This document shows positions 45,032 through 55,655 of a stretch of DNA of 64,000 nucleotides, one piece after another (position 1 is the stretch's first letter; each line of letters opens with the position of its first letter). The position numbers and the translations under genes are program-made. Source of the DNA: an uncultured Anaerolineae bacterium. Its GTDB lineage: Bacteria > Chloroflexota > Anaerolineae > Aggregatilineales > Phototrophicaceae. The stretch lies in the NCBI GenBank assembly GCA_938022205.1, contig CALIEB010000006.1, positions 1 to 64,000 on the forward strand. The letters run 5' to 3'. A model generated the notes under the pieces. It worked only from the letters and a program-made list of their open reading frames with translations, was not told where the DNA came from and searched no databases.

Positions 45032-46651
45032 ATGTCTGAAGGTGTAGTACGCACTTATGACGAAAACACGGTCATCATTTTTGACACGACGCTGCGTGAC
45101 GGTGAACAAAGTCCGGGCGCGACGCTGACAAGCGCAGAAAAACTAGAGATTGCCCGTCAGCTGGCGCGACTAGGTGTCGACGTAATCGAGGCGGGCTTCC
45201 CCGCTGCCTCGCCCGACGACCTTAAGGCGGTGCAGCGCATTGCGCGTGAGGTCGGCACTGCCGACGGCCCCATTATCTGTGGGCTGGCGCGTTCGGTAGA
45301 AAACGACATTTTGACCTGTTGGGAAGGCGTGAAGGATGCCAAGAAGCCGCGTATCCACACCTTTTTAGGCGTTTCGCCGCAGCACCTTGAGTACCAGATG
45401 GGCATTACGCAGGAGCAAGCCTTAGAGCGCATCCGCAAGGCGGTGACGCTGGCGAAGAGCTTATGCGATGACGTTGAGTTCAGCCCAATGGATGCCGGAC
45501 GCGCTGACATGGACTTCTTGATTAAGGTGTGCGCGTTGGCGGTGGAATGTGGCGCGACGACGCTCAACATTCCTGACACGGTCGGCTATGTCACGCCTTC
45601 AGAGTGGTACGAAACAATTGCCACGCTGATTGCGGAGACCCCCGGCGCGGGCAAGGGCAGCGGCATTATCTGGTCGGTACACTGCCACAACGACTTGGGT
45701 ATGGCGACCGCCAACACGCTGGCGGGCATTCAAGCAGGCGCGCGCCAAGTCGAAGTGACGATTAACGGCGTGGGCGAACGCGCCGGCAACACCTCGCTCG
45801 AAGAGGTGGTCATGGCAATTCACACGCGCCAATCTGCTTACGCTGTGCGCACGAATATTGACACGCGCCAAATCATGAAAACTAGCCGCTTGGTCAGCAA
45901 TTACATGGGCATGCCCGTTCAGCCTAACAAGGCGGTGGTGGGCGCGAACGCTTTCGCCCATGAGAGCGGTATTCACCAAGATGGGGTGCTAAAACACGCC
46001 AGTACGTTCGAAATCATGACCCCAGAGTCAGTTGGTTTGTCACAAAGCCGCCTTGTGCTGGGCAAGCACAGCGGACGGCATGCGCTGAAAGTGCGCTTGC
46101 AAGAGCTGGGCTTCACGGTTGATGACAACCAGCTCAAGCAGGTGTTCGAACGCTTTAAGGCTTTGGCTGACGCTAAAAAGGTCGTGACGGACGCAGACCT
46201 AGAGGCACTTATTACCGAAGAGACGACCAAGCCACAAGAGTTCTTTAAACTGCTAGACATTCAAGTGACCTGCGGCACGATGGGCATGCCGACCGCGACG
46301 GTGCGCCTCGCCAGCGCGGACGGCGAGACGTTTGTGCATGCGGCGGTTGGCGTGGGACCCGTTGACGCGGCATATCGTGCCATTGACGCGGTGGTCAAAG
46401 CCCCTAATGTCTTGTTGGAATACAGCGTTCACAGCGTCACCGAAGGCATTGACGCGCTTGGTGAGGTGACCGTGCGCATTAGCCCGCCCGACAGCGAGAA
46501 GTCGTTTGGTGGTTATGGTGCAGACGGCGACATCATCGTTGCCAGCGTCAAGGCATACATCGCGGCACTTAACCGCATGTTGGCGGTGAGAGGGCATGGC
46601 GACGTTGCTCCAGAGGGTGATGCCGCCACCGTAGGCGTTAAAACACAGTAA
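45032..46651 (+). CDS. leuA: 2-Isopropylmalate synthase
   Basis: LeuA condenses 2-ketoisovalerate with acetyl-CoA, the first leucine step. The 539-aa product has the HMGL-like TIM barrel with [17 protein letters not shown], the metal-binding [34 protein letters not shown] and the C-terminal LeuA dimer domain (about 395-530), which carries leucine feedback control. It starts 2 bases after ilvC and has AGGAG before the ATG. Confidence 0.95.
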   Translation: MSEGVVRTYDENTVIIFDTTLRDGEQSPGATLTSAEKLEIARQLARLGVDVIEAGFPAASPDDLKAVQRIAREVGTADGPIICGLARSVENDILTCWEGVKDAKKPRIHTFLGVSPQHLEYQMGITQEQALERIRKAVTLAKSLCDDVEFSPMDAGRADMDFLIKVCALAVECGATTLNIPDTVGYVTPSEWYETIATLIAETPGAGKGSGIIWSVHCHNDLGMATANTLAGIQAGARQVEVTINGVGERAGNTSLEEVVMAIHTRQSAYAVRTNIDTRQIMKTSRLVSNYMGMPVQPNKAVVGANAFAHESGIHQDGVLKHASTFEIMTPESVGLSQSRLVLGKHSGRHALKVRLQELGFTVDDNQLKQVFERFKALADAKKVVTDADLEALITEETTKPQEFFKLLDIQVTCGTMGMPTATVRLASADGETFVHAAVGVGPVDAAYRAIDAVVKAPNVLLEYSVHSVTEGIDALGEVTVRISPPDSEKSFGGYGADGDIIVASVKAYIAALNRMLAVRGHGDVAPEGDAATVGVKTQ

Positions 46652-46674
46652 CCGTTTGTGTGAAGAGGGTAGAC

Positions 46675-48114
<1,440 letters not shown>

Positions 48115-48135
48115 GTTAAGTAAAGAGGCGGACAC

Positions 48136-48744
48136 ATGGAAAAAATTACCAAGTTTACGGGGCGGATTGCGCCGCTGCCGATTAATGACATCGACACCGA
48201 CCAAATTATCCCTGCGCGCTACCTAAAAACGACGGACAAGCAGGGCTTGGGGCAAGCGTGCTTTTTCGACTGGCGTTATCATGCCGACGGCACGCCTCGC
48301 GAGGACTTTGTGCTAAATCAGCCGCAGTATCAGGGCGCGACGGTGTTGGTGGCGGGGCATAACTTCGGCTGTGGCAGCTCTCGCGAGCATGCGCCTTGGG
48401 CGTTGATGGGCATGGGCTTTCGCGCTATCGTCAGCTCTGATTTTGCTGACATTTTCCGCAACAACGCGCTTAAGAACGGTTTATTGCCGATTATTGTCGA
48501 CGAAGAGACCAAGCAGCAGCTCATCAGCCTTGCGCAAGAAGACCCTGAAACAACCGTAACGATTGACCTTGAAGCGCAGGTGCTTATCTTGCCTGACGGG
48601 CGTTCAGTGACGTTTCCTATCGATGCGTTCAGTCGCTACTGCTTGCTGAACGGCGTTGACCAGCTTGGCTTTTTGCTCAGCCTTGAAGAAGACGTGGCGG
48701 CGTATGAGGCTTCTCACCCGCAGCGAGTGACGACAACAGTATAG
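48136..48744 (+). CDS. leuD: 3-Isopropylmalate dehydratase small subunit
   Basis: The 202-aa product is the swivelling domain partner of LeuC, with [28 protein letters not shown] at the start, the [37 protein letters not shown] motif and the terminal [20 protein letters not shown]. The length is typical. A terminator-like hairpin follows 11 bases after the stop, before cimA. Confidence 0.96.
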   Translation: MEKITKFTGRIAPLPINDIDTDQIIPARYLKTTDKQGLGQACFFDWRYHADGTPREDFVLNQPQYQGATVLVAGHNFGCGSSREHAPWALMGMGFRAIVSSDFADIFRNNALKNGLLPIIVDEETKQQLISLAQEDPETTVTIDLEAQVLILPDGRSVTFPIDAFSRYCLLNGVDQLGFLLSLEEDVAAYEASHPQRVTTTV

Positions 48745-48755
48745 ACAATCGACGC

Positions 48756-48792
48756 AATGGGGTGCGATGAGCTTTCATCAAACCCCATTTTT
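48756..48792 (+). terminator. Terminator-like hairpin between leuD and cimA
   Basis: AATGGGGT (48756-48763) pairs with ACCCCATT (48782-48789), and an inner GATGA/TCATC stem (48766-48770 with 48775-48779) extends it. The hairpin ends in TTTTT, 4-5 bases before the cimA AGGAG site. It may lower expression of cimA-leuB relative to leuCD. No leader peptide is seen here. Confidence 0.65.
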
Positions 48793-48803
48793 AGGAGTGT
48801 GAC

Positions 48804-50390
48804 ATGCCAGATTTTGTTGCAATTTATGACACGACACTGCGCGACGGCACACAACGCGAGGGTATCTCGCTCTCGGTGGCGGACAAGCTGAAAATTACGC
48901 GGCTTTTGGACGACTTAGGCGTGGCTTACATTGAAGGGGGGTGGCCCGGCTCCAACCCCAAAGATGCTGCTTACTTTGAACAAGTGCGTGACCTTTCGCT
49001 CAAGCACGCACGCATCGCGGCGTTTGGCTCAACCTGTCGCAAGGACAGCCAACCCGCCGATGACCCTAACATTCAGGCTTTAGTGGATGCGCGTACGCCA
49101 GTTGTCACGGTGGTCGGCAAAACGTCGATGCTGCACGTGACGGAAGTTTTACAGACCACGCCGCAGGAGAACCTGCGCATCATTCGCGAGAGCTTGGCGT
49201 ACCTTAAGCGGCTCGGTAAAGAGGTGATTTACGACGCGGAACACTTTTTTGACGGCGCGAAGTTGGACTTTGAATACGCTTTCGACACGCTTAAGGCCGC
49301 TATCGAGGGCGGCGCGGATGTCATCGTGCTGTGTGACACTAACGGTGGCACGCTGCCTTGGGAAATCGAACACTTTGTGGCGCAAGTGCGTGCGGTGTTT
49401 CCTGAGATGACGCTGGGCATTCACACGCACAACGACGGCGAGCTGGCGGTGGCGAACTCGCTGGCGGCGGTTAGAGCCGGCGTGGTGCATGTGCAAGGTA
49501 CGATTAACGGCTATGGCGAACGCTGCGGTAACGCTAACCTGTGTAGCATTATTCCCGACTTACAGCTCAAGATGGGGATTGACTGCTTGCCTGACGCTGC
49601 CGCGCTGGCGCATCTCACGCGGGTAGCGCGAACGGTGGCGGAGATTGCTAACCTCGCGCCCGACAACCATCTCGCTTACGTGGGCAAGAGCGCATTTGCG
49701 CACAAAGGCGGCATTCATGTCGCCGCGATTCGCCGCAACGTCGACAGCTACCAGCATATTGACCCCGCTTTGGTCGGCAATGAGATGCGCGTGCTGGTCT
49801 CGGATTTGTCGGGGCGCGGCAACCTGTTGAGCAAGGCGGAAGAGCTGGGCATGGACGTATCCTCTAGTGAGGCGGCGCAAGTGCTTGACGACATTAAGCG
49901 TTTAGAAAACGAGGGCTTTGTCTTTGAGGGCGCGGAAGCCTCGATTGCCGTGCGCATGTTCCGCGCCAAGCCCGACTATGAGCCTATCTTCCGCCTGATT
50001 GATTTCACAGTCATCGTGGAAGACCGTCAGCGTCGTGGGCAGCTCTCTGAAGCGATGGTGAAGTTAGACATTGGCGGACAGATTGTTCACACAGCGGCGG
50101 AGGGCAACGGTCCCGTGAATGCGCTTGACCTTGCGCTGCGCAAGGCGTTGTTCCCGCACTATCCTGAAATTGCCGAGTTCCAACTGGTGGACTACAAAGT
50201 GCGCATTTTGGACAGCGAGAACGCCACCGCCGCGACGACGCGGGTGTTGATTGACACGCAGCGCGGCAGCCAACGCTGGAGTACAGTTGGCGCAGGTACG
50301 GACATTATCCGCGCTAGCTGGCTGGCGTTGATTGACAGCGTAGAATACGGGTTGTGCTTGTCGCAAAAGCCTGAACCCGCCTATAGCTAA
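48804..50390 (+). CDS. cimA: Citramalate synthase
   Basis: CimA condenses pyruvate and acetyl-CoA to citramalate, giving a threonine-independent route to 2-oxobutyrate and isoleucine. The 528-aa product belongs to the LeuA-like family but has the CimA variants: IYDTTLRDGTQREGISLSVADKLKI, EGGWPGSNPKD, YDAEHFFDG, CDTNGGTLPWEI, IHTHNDGELAVANSLAAV, GTINGYGERCGNANLCSIIPDL and AFAHKGGIHVAAI. LeuA would instead have the isopropylmalate version of these loops. It sits within the leu genes, which also serve citramalate (LeuCD, LeuB). Confidence 0.92.
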   Translation: MPDFVAIYDTTLRDGTQREGISLSVADKLKITRLLDDLGVAYIEGGWPGSNPKDAAYFEQVRDLSLKHARIAAFGSTCRKDSQPADDPNIQALVDARTPVVTVVGKTSMLHVTEVLQTTPQENLRIIRESLAYLKRLGKEVIYDAEHFFDGAKLDFEYAFDTLKAAIEGGADVIVLCDTNGGTLPWEIEHFVAQVRAVFPEMTLGIHTHNDGELAVANSLAAVRAGVVHVQGTINGYGERCGNANLCSIIPDLQLKMGIDCLPDAAALAHLTRVARTVAEIANLAPDNHLAYVGKSAFAHKGGIHVAAIRRNVDSYQHIDPALVGNEMRVLVSDLSGRGNLLSKAEELGMDVSSSEAAQVLDDIKRLENEGFVFEGAEASIAVRMFRAKPDYEPIFRLIDFTVIVEDRQRRGQLSEAMVKLDIGGQIVHTAAEGNGPVNALDLALRKALFPHYPEIAEFQLVDYKVRILDSENATAATTRVLIDTQRGSQRWSTVGAGTDIIRASWLALIDSVEYGLCLSQKPEPAYS

Positions 50391-50415
50391 ACGGTTGGGG
50401 GAAGTTTATTCTGTT

Positions 50416-50445
50416 GGCAGGGCATGAAATGGCTCATTCCCTGCC
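50416..50445 (+). other. Hairpin between cimA and leuB
   Basis: GGCAGGG (50416-50422) and CCCTGCC (50439-50445) form a 7-bp stem, extended by ATGA/TCAT inside. No T tract follows, so it is not a normal intrinsic terminator; it could stabilise or mark processing of the mRNA. Confidence 0.45.
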
Positions 50446-50476
50446 GTTGCTTGTCTCATGAAAGGAACAACACGGT

Positions 50477-51538
50477 ATGAAAGCAACGATTGCGACGCTG
50501 GCGGGAGATGGCATCGGTCCTGAGGTGATGGCGGAGGCGTTAGCTCTGCTCAGCGCGATGGGCAGCAAGTACGGGCATGAGTTCGTGACGAATGAAGCCT
50601 TAATTGGCGGGATTGCGATTGACGAAACGGGCGATGCTTTTCCCGCTGAAACGCAGCGCATCTGCGAACAGTCCGACGCGATTTTGCTGGCAGCGGTCGG
50701 CGGCTACAAGTGGTCGGACCCTAGCGCAAAAGTCCGCCCTGAGCAAGGCTTGCTCAAGATGCGCAAGCACTTCAACTTGTTCGCCAACCTGCGTCCCGTG
50801 AAGGCATATCCCGCGCTCAGCCAAAATGTGCCACTGCGCCCTGATTTGCTGGAAAACGTTGACATGTTGTTTGTGCGCGAGTTGACCGGCGGCTTGTACT
50901 TTGGCGAGCGCAAGGAAATGGGCGACGGTGACGACGCTTACGACACCATGTACTACAGTCGTCCCGAAGTTGAGCGCGTGGCGCATGTGGCGTTTCGTGC
51001 CGCGCAGGGGCGGCGCAAGAAGCTCACATCGGTGGATAAAGCCAACGTGCTAGCGTCCATGCGTCTGTGGCGTAAGACGGTCACGCAAGTGCATGAGGAC
51101 TATGGCGACGTGGAGCTTGAGCATGTGCTGGTGGATGCTTGTACGATGCACATGCTGATGCGCCCCGCCAGCTTCGACGTGATTTTGGCGGAAAACATGT
51201 TTGGCGACATTCTAAGCGATGAGGCTTCGGTGTTTGCGGGGTCGTTGGGGATGCTGCCTTCCGCGTCGTTAGGCGAAGGGCGTTTTGGCTTGTACGAGCC
51301 AGTACATGGCAGTGCGCCCGACATCGCGGGTCAGGGCAAAGCCAACCCTGTCGGCATGTTTTTAAGCGTGGCGATGCTGCTGCGCTATTCGCTCGCTCTT
51401 GAGGAGGAAGCCCTTGCTATTGAGCGCGCAGTCGACGCAGTGCTGGCAGACGGCGCGCGCACGGGCGACATCGCACGCAAAGGCGAGCCAATCCTCAGCA
51501 CCAAAGAGTTTGCGCAGGCGGTGATTGCAAAGCTATAG
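50477..51538 (+). CDS. leuB: 3-Isopropylmalate dehydrogenase
   Basis: LeuB oxidises 3-isopropylmalate (and methylmalate from the citramalate route). The 353-aa product starts [22 protein letters not shown] and has [16 protein letters not shown], the [11 protein letters not shown] catalytic loop, the [32 protein letters not shown] segment with the metal ligands, and [26 protein letters not shown] precedes the ATG. It is the last gene of the operon and overlaps the convergent kinase-like gene by 6 bases. Confidence 0.96.
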   Translation: MKATIATLAGDGIGPEVMAEALALLSAMGSKYGHEFVTNEALIGGIAIDETGDAFPAETQRICEQSDAILLAAVGGYKWSDPSAKVRPEQGLLKMRKHFNLFANLRPVKAYPALSQNVPLRPDLLENVDMLFVRELTGGLYFGERKEMGDGDDAYDTMYYSRPEVERVAHVAFRAAQGRRKKLTSVDKANVLASMRLWRKTVTQVHEDYGDVELEHVLVDACTMHMLMRPASFDVILAENMFGDILSDEASVFAGSLGMLPSASLGEGRFGLYEPVHGSAPDIAGQGKANPVGMFLSVAMLLRYSLALEEEALAIERAVDAVLADGARTGDIARKGEPILSTKEFAQAVIAKL

Positions 51539-53449
51539 CAAGCTGGGATTTTGCGAAAAATCAGCTATATCTGACGCGGAAAAGCCTTCAAGCCGCTGGT
51601 GCTGTAAGATGTGGTGCAGTGCCAGCGCGCCCCAATACAACATCAAACGGCGGTTGGCGATGGACAGCCCTTCCCACGCGAAAGCGCGCAAGCACAAAAA
51701 TACCAGCGCAACGTGATATTCATGCCAATTGCTGACTTTGGCGAAGCACTTCGCGGCAATCTGTCGCACGCTGCTGATGGTTTTGAGCAGCGGGGCGAGC
51801 GTTGGCGTTGCATCATCGCTGCGTTCTAGCGCGCTGAGCGCAAAGGCGACTTGGCGGATGTCGTGCCATGTTTCGCCCAGCTTGTCTCCCAACCAAACGT
51901 TAATCAAGCTCAGCTCAAGCGTTGCCCAGTCGAAAAGCGTGTGTCCTTCGCGGGTATTCGCGTAATCAATCAGCAGCGTTTGCTGGCTGTCGTTCAGGAG
52001 TATGTTGCCGAGCTGCAAATCACCGTGAATGACGCTTAGGGTGCTATTAAGTGTCGTGTCTAAGAGCTGCGGGTAATGCGTGAGCGGGTTAGGCAGGGTG
52101 CGTCCATCGACATAAGGCAGTTCGCGTCGGGTGGGGTCAAAATCGGGCGTGAGAGCTTTGGCAGCCTGCTGTAGCAGCTCATCACGGGTTTGCCACACGT
52201 TGCCCACCAGCCGCTCGACGACTTCGCCGCGATAGTACATGTCTTCTGCAAAGTTAATGCCGCGCACATGCACGTGCAGCGCGCGGTTCTCGCGGTTGCC
52301 TTGACCTAACGCCAGCGCGATACTTTTCTGCGCCACGTCTACTTTTTGCACGAGGAAGTTTTCTAGCACGACAAACTCGCCGTGCTGTACGTTATGTAGG
52401 TGGCTGCGTTTAACGGGAAACTTTAGCACACGCGCATCTTCAGGCGGTAGCACCTCGTTTGGCTGAATATCGAGCGTAAATAGGGGCGGCAGCACGCTGT
52501 CATATTCTTGCCACGCCTCGAAGCGATAGGGGCGACGCTGACTCCACCAGTGCGTGCCAAACTGGCTAAACAGGCTGTCCTCGAGCCATGTGCTAATTTG
52601 CGTGTCTGTCCACGTTTGGATAACTTCGCCTATGCTAGTCAGCTTGCCGCTGTTAGAGGGCAGCGTGTACTTGAGCAGTCCAATCTCTAAACTTTCGGGC
52701 AGCGTGGGCTTTTCTGTGAGACGTGCTGCGAGCGTTGGTAGTGTTCCCTCCACAAACTGCTCGTAACGCCGTGTTTCGTCCTGAACAGCATCGGTGGGAG
52801 CGATTTTGACGACAAGGCTAGCATCAGCGTGCTGGTCGGCGCGAATAGGCGTGACGAGCAAGAGGCGTGCGCCACTGCAGCCGCCGAGCAATCGGTTGTC
52901 GATACGCACCTTGTCATAGCTGTGGAAGGCGCGTCGCAGCAAAAATAGTGTGTCTGCGTCCAACTCTTGCTCAAAGTGAGGCGAGAATTCGACGCTGACA
53001 AAGGCGCGCTGTGCGACTTTGGTGTTTTGGTAGGCTTGTGCTTTGGCGCGTATCTTGTCAATGTCGACGTTGAGATGCTGCAGCACACGCACGGGAATGC
53101 TGTCGCGTTCGTCCAAAATAGCGAGGAAAATGTCGCGGTCGAGCAGGTGCGTGCGCTGGCTCTCGCGCATCAGCTCATCGGCTACGCCTAGCACCACGTC
53201 CGTGCGCGGCGTGTTGGGAATACCTGACCAGAGGCGATATTTGCTGCCTTTGCCCACCTTGCGGCGGATAGCTTCGGCGACGTAATCTGCCGAAATGCCC
53301 TCTTCTGCCAGAAGCTCGCGCGTGATGCTGCCGTCAAGCTCGACAAGTGCGATGAACAGATGCTCGATGCCTAAGTAAAAGTGGCGCATACGCTGCGATT
53401 CTTGGCGGGCAAGGATGAGGATGTCTTTTAGGTCAAAGGCTTGGCTCAT
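51533..53449 (-). CDS. Clp-N domain fused to a kinase-fold phosphotransferase
   Basis: The 638-aa protein starts with a Clp-N double repeat (about 9-65 and 88-140), the module ClpA/ClpC use to bind adaptors; no AAA+ domain follows. The rest is kinase/APH-fold: a glycine-rich turn ([12 protein letters not shown], about 187-198), VVKIAP with a likely ATP Lys215, a large insertion (about 280-440, including a small beta barrel), then the catalytic loop [11 protein letters not shown] (His475, Asp477, Asn482) and [10 protein letters not shown] with metal Asp495. All key kinase residues are present. The family may be the 'ternary complex associated' kinase-like domain of bacterial conflict/signalling systems (recalled, not checked). 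An FHA gene lies 6 bases upstream in the same operon. Confidence 0.75.
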   Translation of the reverse strand: MSQAFDLKDILILARQESQRMRHFYLGIEHLFIALVELDGSITRELLAEEGISADYVAEAIRRKVGKGSKYRLWSGIPNTPRTDVVLGVADELMRESQRTHLLDRDIFLAILDERDSIPVRVLQHLNVDIDKIRAKAQAYQNTKVAQRAFVSVEFSPHFEQELDADTLFLLRRAFHSYDKVRIDNRLLGGCSGARLLLVTPIRADQHADASLVVKIAPTDAVQDETRRYEQFVEGTLPTLAARLTEKPTLPESLEIGLLKYTLPSNSGKLTSIGEVIQTWTDTQISTWLEDSLFSQFGTHWWSQRRPYRFEAWQEYDSVLPPLFTLDIQPNEVLPPEDARVLKFPVKRSHLHNVQHGEFVVLENFLVQKVDVAQKSIALALGQGNRENRALHVHVRGINFAEDMYYRGEVVERLVGNVWQTRDELLQQAAKALTPDFDPTRRELPYVDGRTLPNPLTHYPQLLDTTLNSTLSVIHGDLQLGNILLNDSQQTLLIDYANTREGHTLFDWATLELSLINVWLGDKLGETWHDIRQVAFALSALERSDDATPTLAPLLKTISSVRQIAAKCFAKVSNWHEYHVALVFLCLRAFAWEGLSIANRRLMLYWGALALHHILQHQRLEGFSASDIADFSQNPSLL

Positions 53450-53455
53450 ACGTCC

Positions 53456-53821
53456 TCAATCCTGGGAATCAAGGCGCAGCCAAGTGCGCCCGACGCGAAA
53501 AAGCTGCCCTTCTGCCAACGGCACAATCCCCTTGATGATGACATCATTGAAAAAGTCATCGGGGTTTTCCGAAAAGGTGCCGTTGGTGCTGTTACAGTCT
53601 TCGAGCCACCAGCGCGAGGCGCGCCAATGTAGATTGGCATGTTGGCGCGAAACGAACGTGTCGTTCTTTAGGCACAGATCGTTGTCGTCGCGGCGACCGA
53701 TGGTAATTGTCCACGTCTCACCGTTTGCTTGCGATTGATGCCCGTCGTGGTCTTGGCTAAACGTAAAAAGTGCCCCGTCTTGCACGCCGCTCATGACCAT
53801 GATTTGCACGCGCTTGTTCAT
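53456..53821 (-). CDS. FHA-domain protein
   Basis: FHA domains bind phosphothreonine peptides. The 121-aa product is essentially one FHA domain: ITIGRRDDNDLCL (conserved Gly-Arg), VSRQHANLHW (Ser-Arg-x-His) and LEDCNSTNGTF (Asn-x-x-Asn-Gly-Thr), all phosphopeptide-contact positions intact. There is no other domain or signal peptide. It is the first gene of a two-gene operon with the Clp-N/kinase fusion, driven by a good promoter, so it may read a phosphorylation made by that protein. Confidence 0.88.
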   Translation of the reverse strand: MNKRVQIMVMSGVQDGALFTFSQDHDGHQSQANGETWTITIGRRDDNDLCLKNDTFVSRQHANLHWRASRWWLEDCNSTNGTFSENPDDFFNDVIIKGIVPLAEGQLFRVGRTWLRLDSQD

Positions 53822-53863
53822 TGCTTCGCCTCATCTCCTGCTTCAAGACCGTGTGCTTAGTTC

Positions 53864-53891
53864 ATTATACGCTCAATTGGTTTTTGCTCAA
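53864..53891 (-). promoter_or_regulatory. Promoter of the FHA / Clp-N-kinase operon
   Basis: On the minus strand, TTGAGC (complement of 53886-53891) and TATAAT (complement of 53864-53869, a perfect -10) are separated by 16 bases, about 43 bases upstream of the FHA start. Confidence 0.7.
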
Positions 53892-53895
53892 CAAA

Positions 53896-53921
53896 CAAAA
53901 CCGCCTCTAAAGGCGGCTTTG
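53896..53921 (-). terminator. Terminator between murA and the FHA operon
   Basis: Stem CCGCCT/AGGCGG (53901-53916) with a CTAA loop. On the minus strand it is followed by TTTTGTTTGTT, so it ends murA transcription; on the plus strand CTTTGTTGTT follows. The FHA promoter lies just beyond it. Confidence 0.75.
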
Positions 53922-53949
53922 TTGTTCAAAGAGAAAATGCTACACCATG

Positions 53950-55266
53950 CTAAGCAGGCTCAAGCGCGTTTTGTCTTGTGATACGGCGAATGCGCGCGCC
54001 TAAACTGCTCAACAAGCCTTCGATGTTTTCATGTCCGCGATCGATTTGATAGACGTTGTCAATATAGGTCGTGCCGTACGCGCCTAAGCTAGCGATGAGG
54101 ACAGCTGCCCCCGCGCGAATGCTTTCCGCTTTGACATGGGCGGCGCGCAAGTGTTTTACGCCTCTAATGACCAACACGTTGCTTTGGCTGATGATGGCAT
54201 CTGCGCCCATTGACAGCAAGCCACCGATGAAGTCGTAGCGATTTTCGAAGATGCGCTCGCGAATGAAGCTCTCACCTTGTGCGGTCGTCGCCAGCGCAGA
54301 GATACAGGGCTGCAAGTCGGTAGGGTAGCCGGGATAGGGATGGGTGGTGATGTTGATGGGGTTAAGCGGCTTATTTGGATTGCGCTGTACGCGCAGCGTG
54401 TCTTTTCCGCTGGCGATGCTCAACCCCATTTGCTCAAGTTTGGCGGTAACGATGCGCATGTGGGTTGGCTCAACGCCGCGCAGCGTCACATCGCCACCTG
54501 TAATGCCGACGCTCATCATGACTAAGCCTGCGACGAGGCGATCGGGAATGGCGGTATACTCAACAGCGTGCAGCGCGTCTACACCCTCAATAGTCAGGGT
54601 GGATGTGCCGATGCCGTGAATTTTCGCGCCCATTTGCGTAAGAAAGTGGGCGAAGTCGATGACTTCAGGCTCGACGGATGCGTTTTCGATGATGGTGATG
54701 CCTTGTGCTAGGGCTGCGCCCATCATGAGATTTTCCGTGCCTGTGTGGCTAGGCATGTCGAGGTAAAGCAGTGCGCCCCTCAAGCGCGGCGTGGTCATCG
54801 TGATGAGGGTCTTGTCGTCGTCTGTGCCTTCGATGTGTTCCACAGTGGCACCAAGTCGGGCAAAACCGCGATGATGGAAGTCGATCTTGCGCGAGCCGAT
54901 GTCGCAGCCGCCGCTGCCCGGCAGTTCCACATGCCCCAAGCGCAGCAGCAGGGGCGCAAGAAACAAAATCGAGCCGCGCAGCTTCTTGGATAGTTCCACA
55001 GGCAGCTTGCTCTCATGCAAGTCGCTCGCATCGATTTCGACGCGGTGTGCTGCGAGGTCATGTGTGACCTTTGCGCCAACGTAGCGCGCCAGCTCCAACG
55101 CAACCAACACATCCGCCAGTTCAGGCACATTGTGAATGACAGTGGTGCCGGTCTTCGGCAACAAAGCGGCAGCAATCATCGGCAAAACAGCGTTTTTTGC
55201 CTTTTGGATGCTCACCTCGCCGTACAGCGGCTTGTTGCCAATGACCTCAAAAGCGGCATCTGACAT
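53950..55266 (-). CDS. murA: UDP-N-acetylglucosamine 1-carboxyvinyltransferase
   Basis: MurA makes the first committed step of peptidoglycan synthesis. The 438-aa product has the EPSP-synthase-like fold with [15 protein letters not shown] near the start, the active-site Cys in [12 protein letters not shown] (the Cys that fosfomycin alkylates; Asp in resistant forms), [17 protein letters not shown], and the end [14 protein letters not shown] / [11 protein letters not shown]. It is a single transcription unit on the minus strand ending at a hairpin terminator. Confidence 0.96.
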   Translation of the reverse strand: MSDAAFEVIGNKPLYGEVSIQKAKNAVLPMIAAALLPKTGTTVIHNVPELADVLVALELARYVGAKVTHDLAAHRVEIDASDLHESKLPVELSKKLRGSILFLAPLLLRLGHVELPGSGGCDIGSRKIDFHHRGFARLGATVEHIEGTDDDKTLITMTTPRLRGALLYLDMPSHTGTENLMMGAALAQGITIIENASVEPEVIDFAHFLTQMGAKIHGIGTSTLTIEGVDALHAVEYTAIPDRLVAGLVMMSVGITGGDVTLRGVEPTHMRIVTAKLEQMGLSIASGKDTLRVQRNPNKPLNPINITTHPYPGYPTDLQPCISALATTAQGESFIRERIFENRYDFIGGLLSMGADAIISQSNVLVIRGVKHLRAAHVKAESIRAGAAVLIASLGAYGTTYIDNVYQIDRGHENIEGLLSSLGARIRRITRQNALEPA

Positions 55267-55354
55267 GGGTTATCTCCTTGTTTGCCGCGTTAGTGTCCTC
55301 GATAACGCGGGAAAAAACAAGACACGTCTTAGCTTTTTCGCGGTGTTTAGGCTA

Positions 55355-55383
55355 TTGCGCGCTGTGATGCTTTGTGCTATAGT
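55355..55383 (+). promoter_or_regulatory. Promoter of the S-box/metB transcript
   Basis: TTGCGC (55355-55360) and TATAGT (55378-55383) are separated by 17 bases; TGC precedes the -10 (extended -10). The start of transcription would fall about 30 bases before the SAM riboswitch aptamer. Confidence 0.7.
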
Positions 55384-55419
55384 CAGGCTTAGTGCAAGTC
55401 GTGTTATTTGCTTGCGCCA

Positions 55420-55525
55420 CTCATCCAGAGCAGTTGAGAGAACGGCTCCATGAAACTGCGGCAACCCCCATGTGGCGATGGGAAGGTGCCAATTCCGTCA
55501 GAAGTGCAGCACTCTGGCAGATGAG
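55420..55525 (+). promoter_or_regulatory. SAM-I (S-box) riboswitch aptamer
   Basis: The outer helix P1 is CTCATC (55420-55425)/GATGAG (55520-55525). Inside are the S-box signatures CAGAGCAGTTGAGAGAACGG, CCATGAAACTGCGGCAACC, GGAAGGTGCCAATTCCGTCAGA and GCACTCTGGCAG, in the standard order. It is followed by an intrinsic terminator and then a PLP-dependent methionine gene, so SAM should switch the gene off by premature termination. Confidence 0.95.
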
Positions 55526-55606
55526 GGGCAAGACATGTTATGCACAGACAACGTGCCTTAAGGCTGCCGCCACACGCCTCACTCGCGTTTATATGTGCAA
55601 CATGCG

Positions 55607-55640
55607 CCCGAAATCTGCATTTGATTCGGGATTTTTTAAT
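55607..55640 (+). terminator. Riboswitch-controlled terminator
   Basis: CCCGAAATC (55607-55615) pairs with GATTCGGG (55623-55630; one bulged A) around a TGCATTT loop, followed by ATTTTTTAATTT. It sits between the SAM aptamer and the gene start at 55656, as expected for a transcriptional OFF switch. Confidence 0.85.
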
Positions 55641-55655
55641 TTACGCGAGGAAGTC

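Noticed and set aside
50424..50480. 18-codon frame ([18 protein letters not shown]) overlapping the leuB start
   Set aside because: No ribosome-binding site, no regulatory codon run, and it lies in a hairpin that explains the conserved-looking bases; probably chance.
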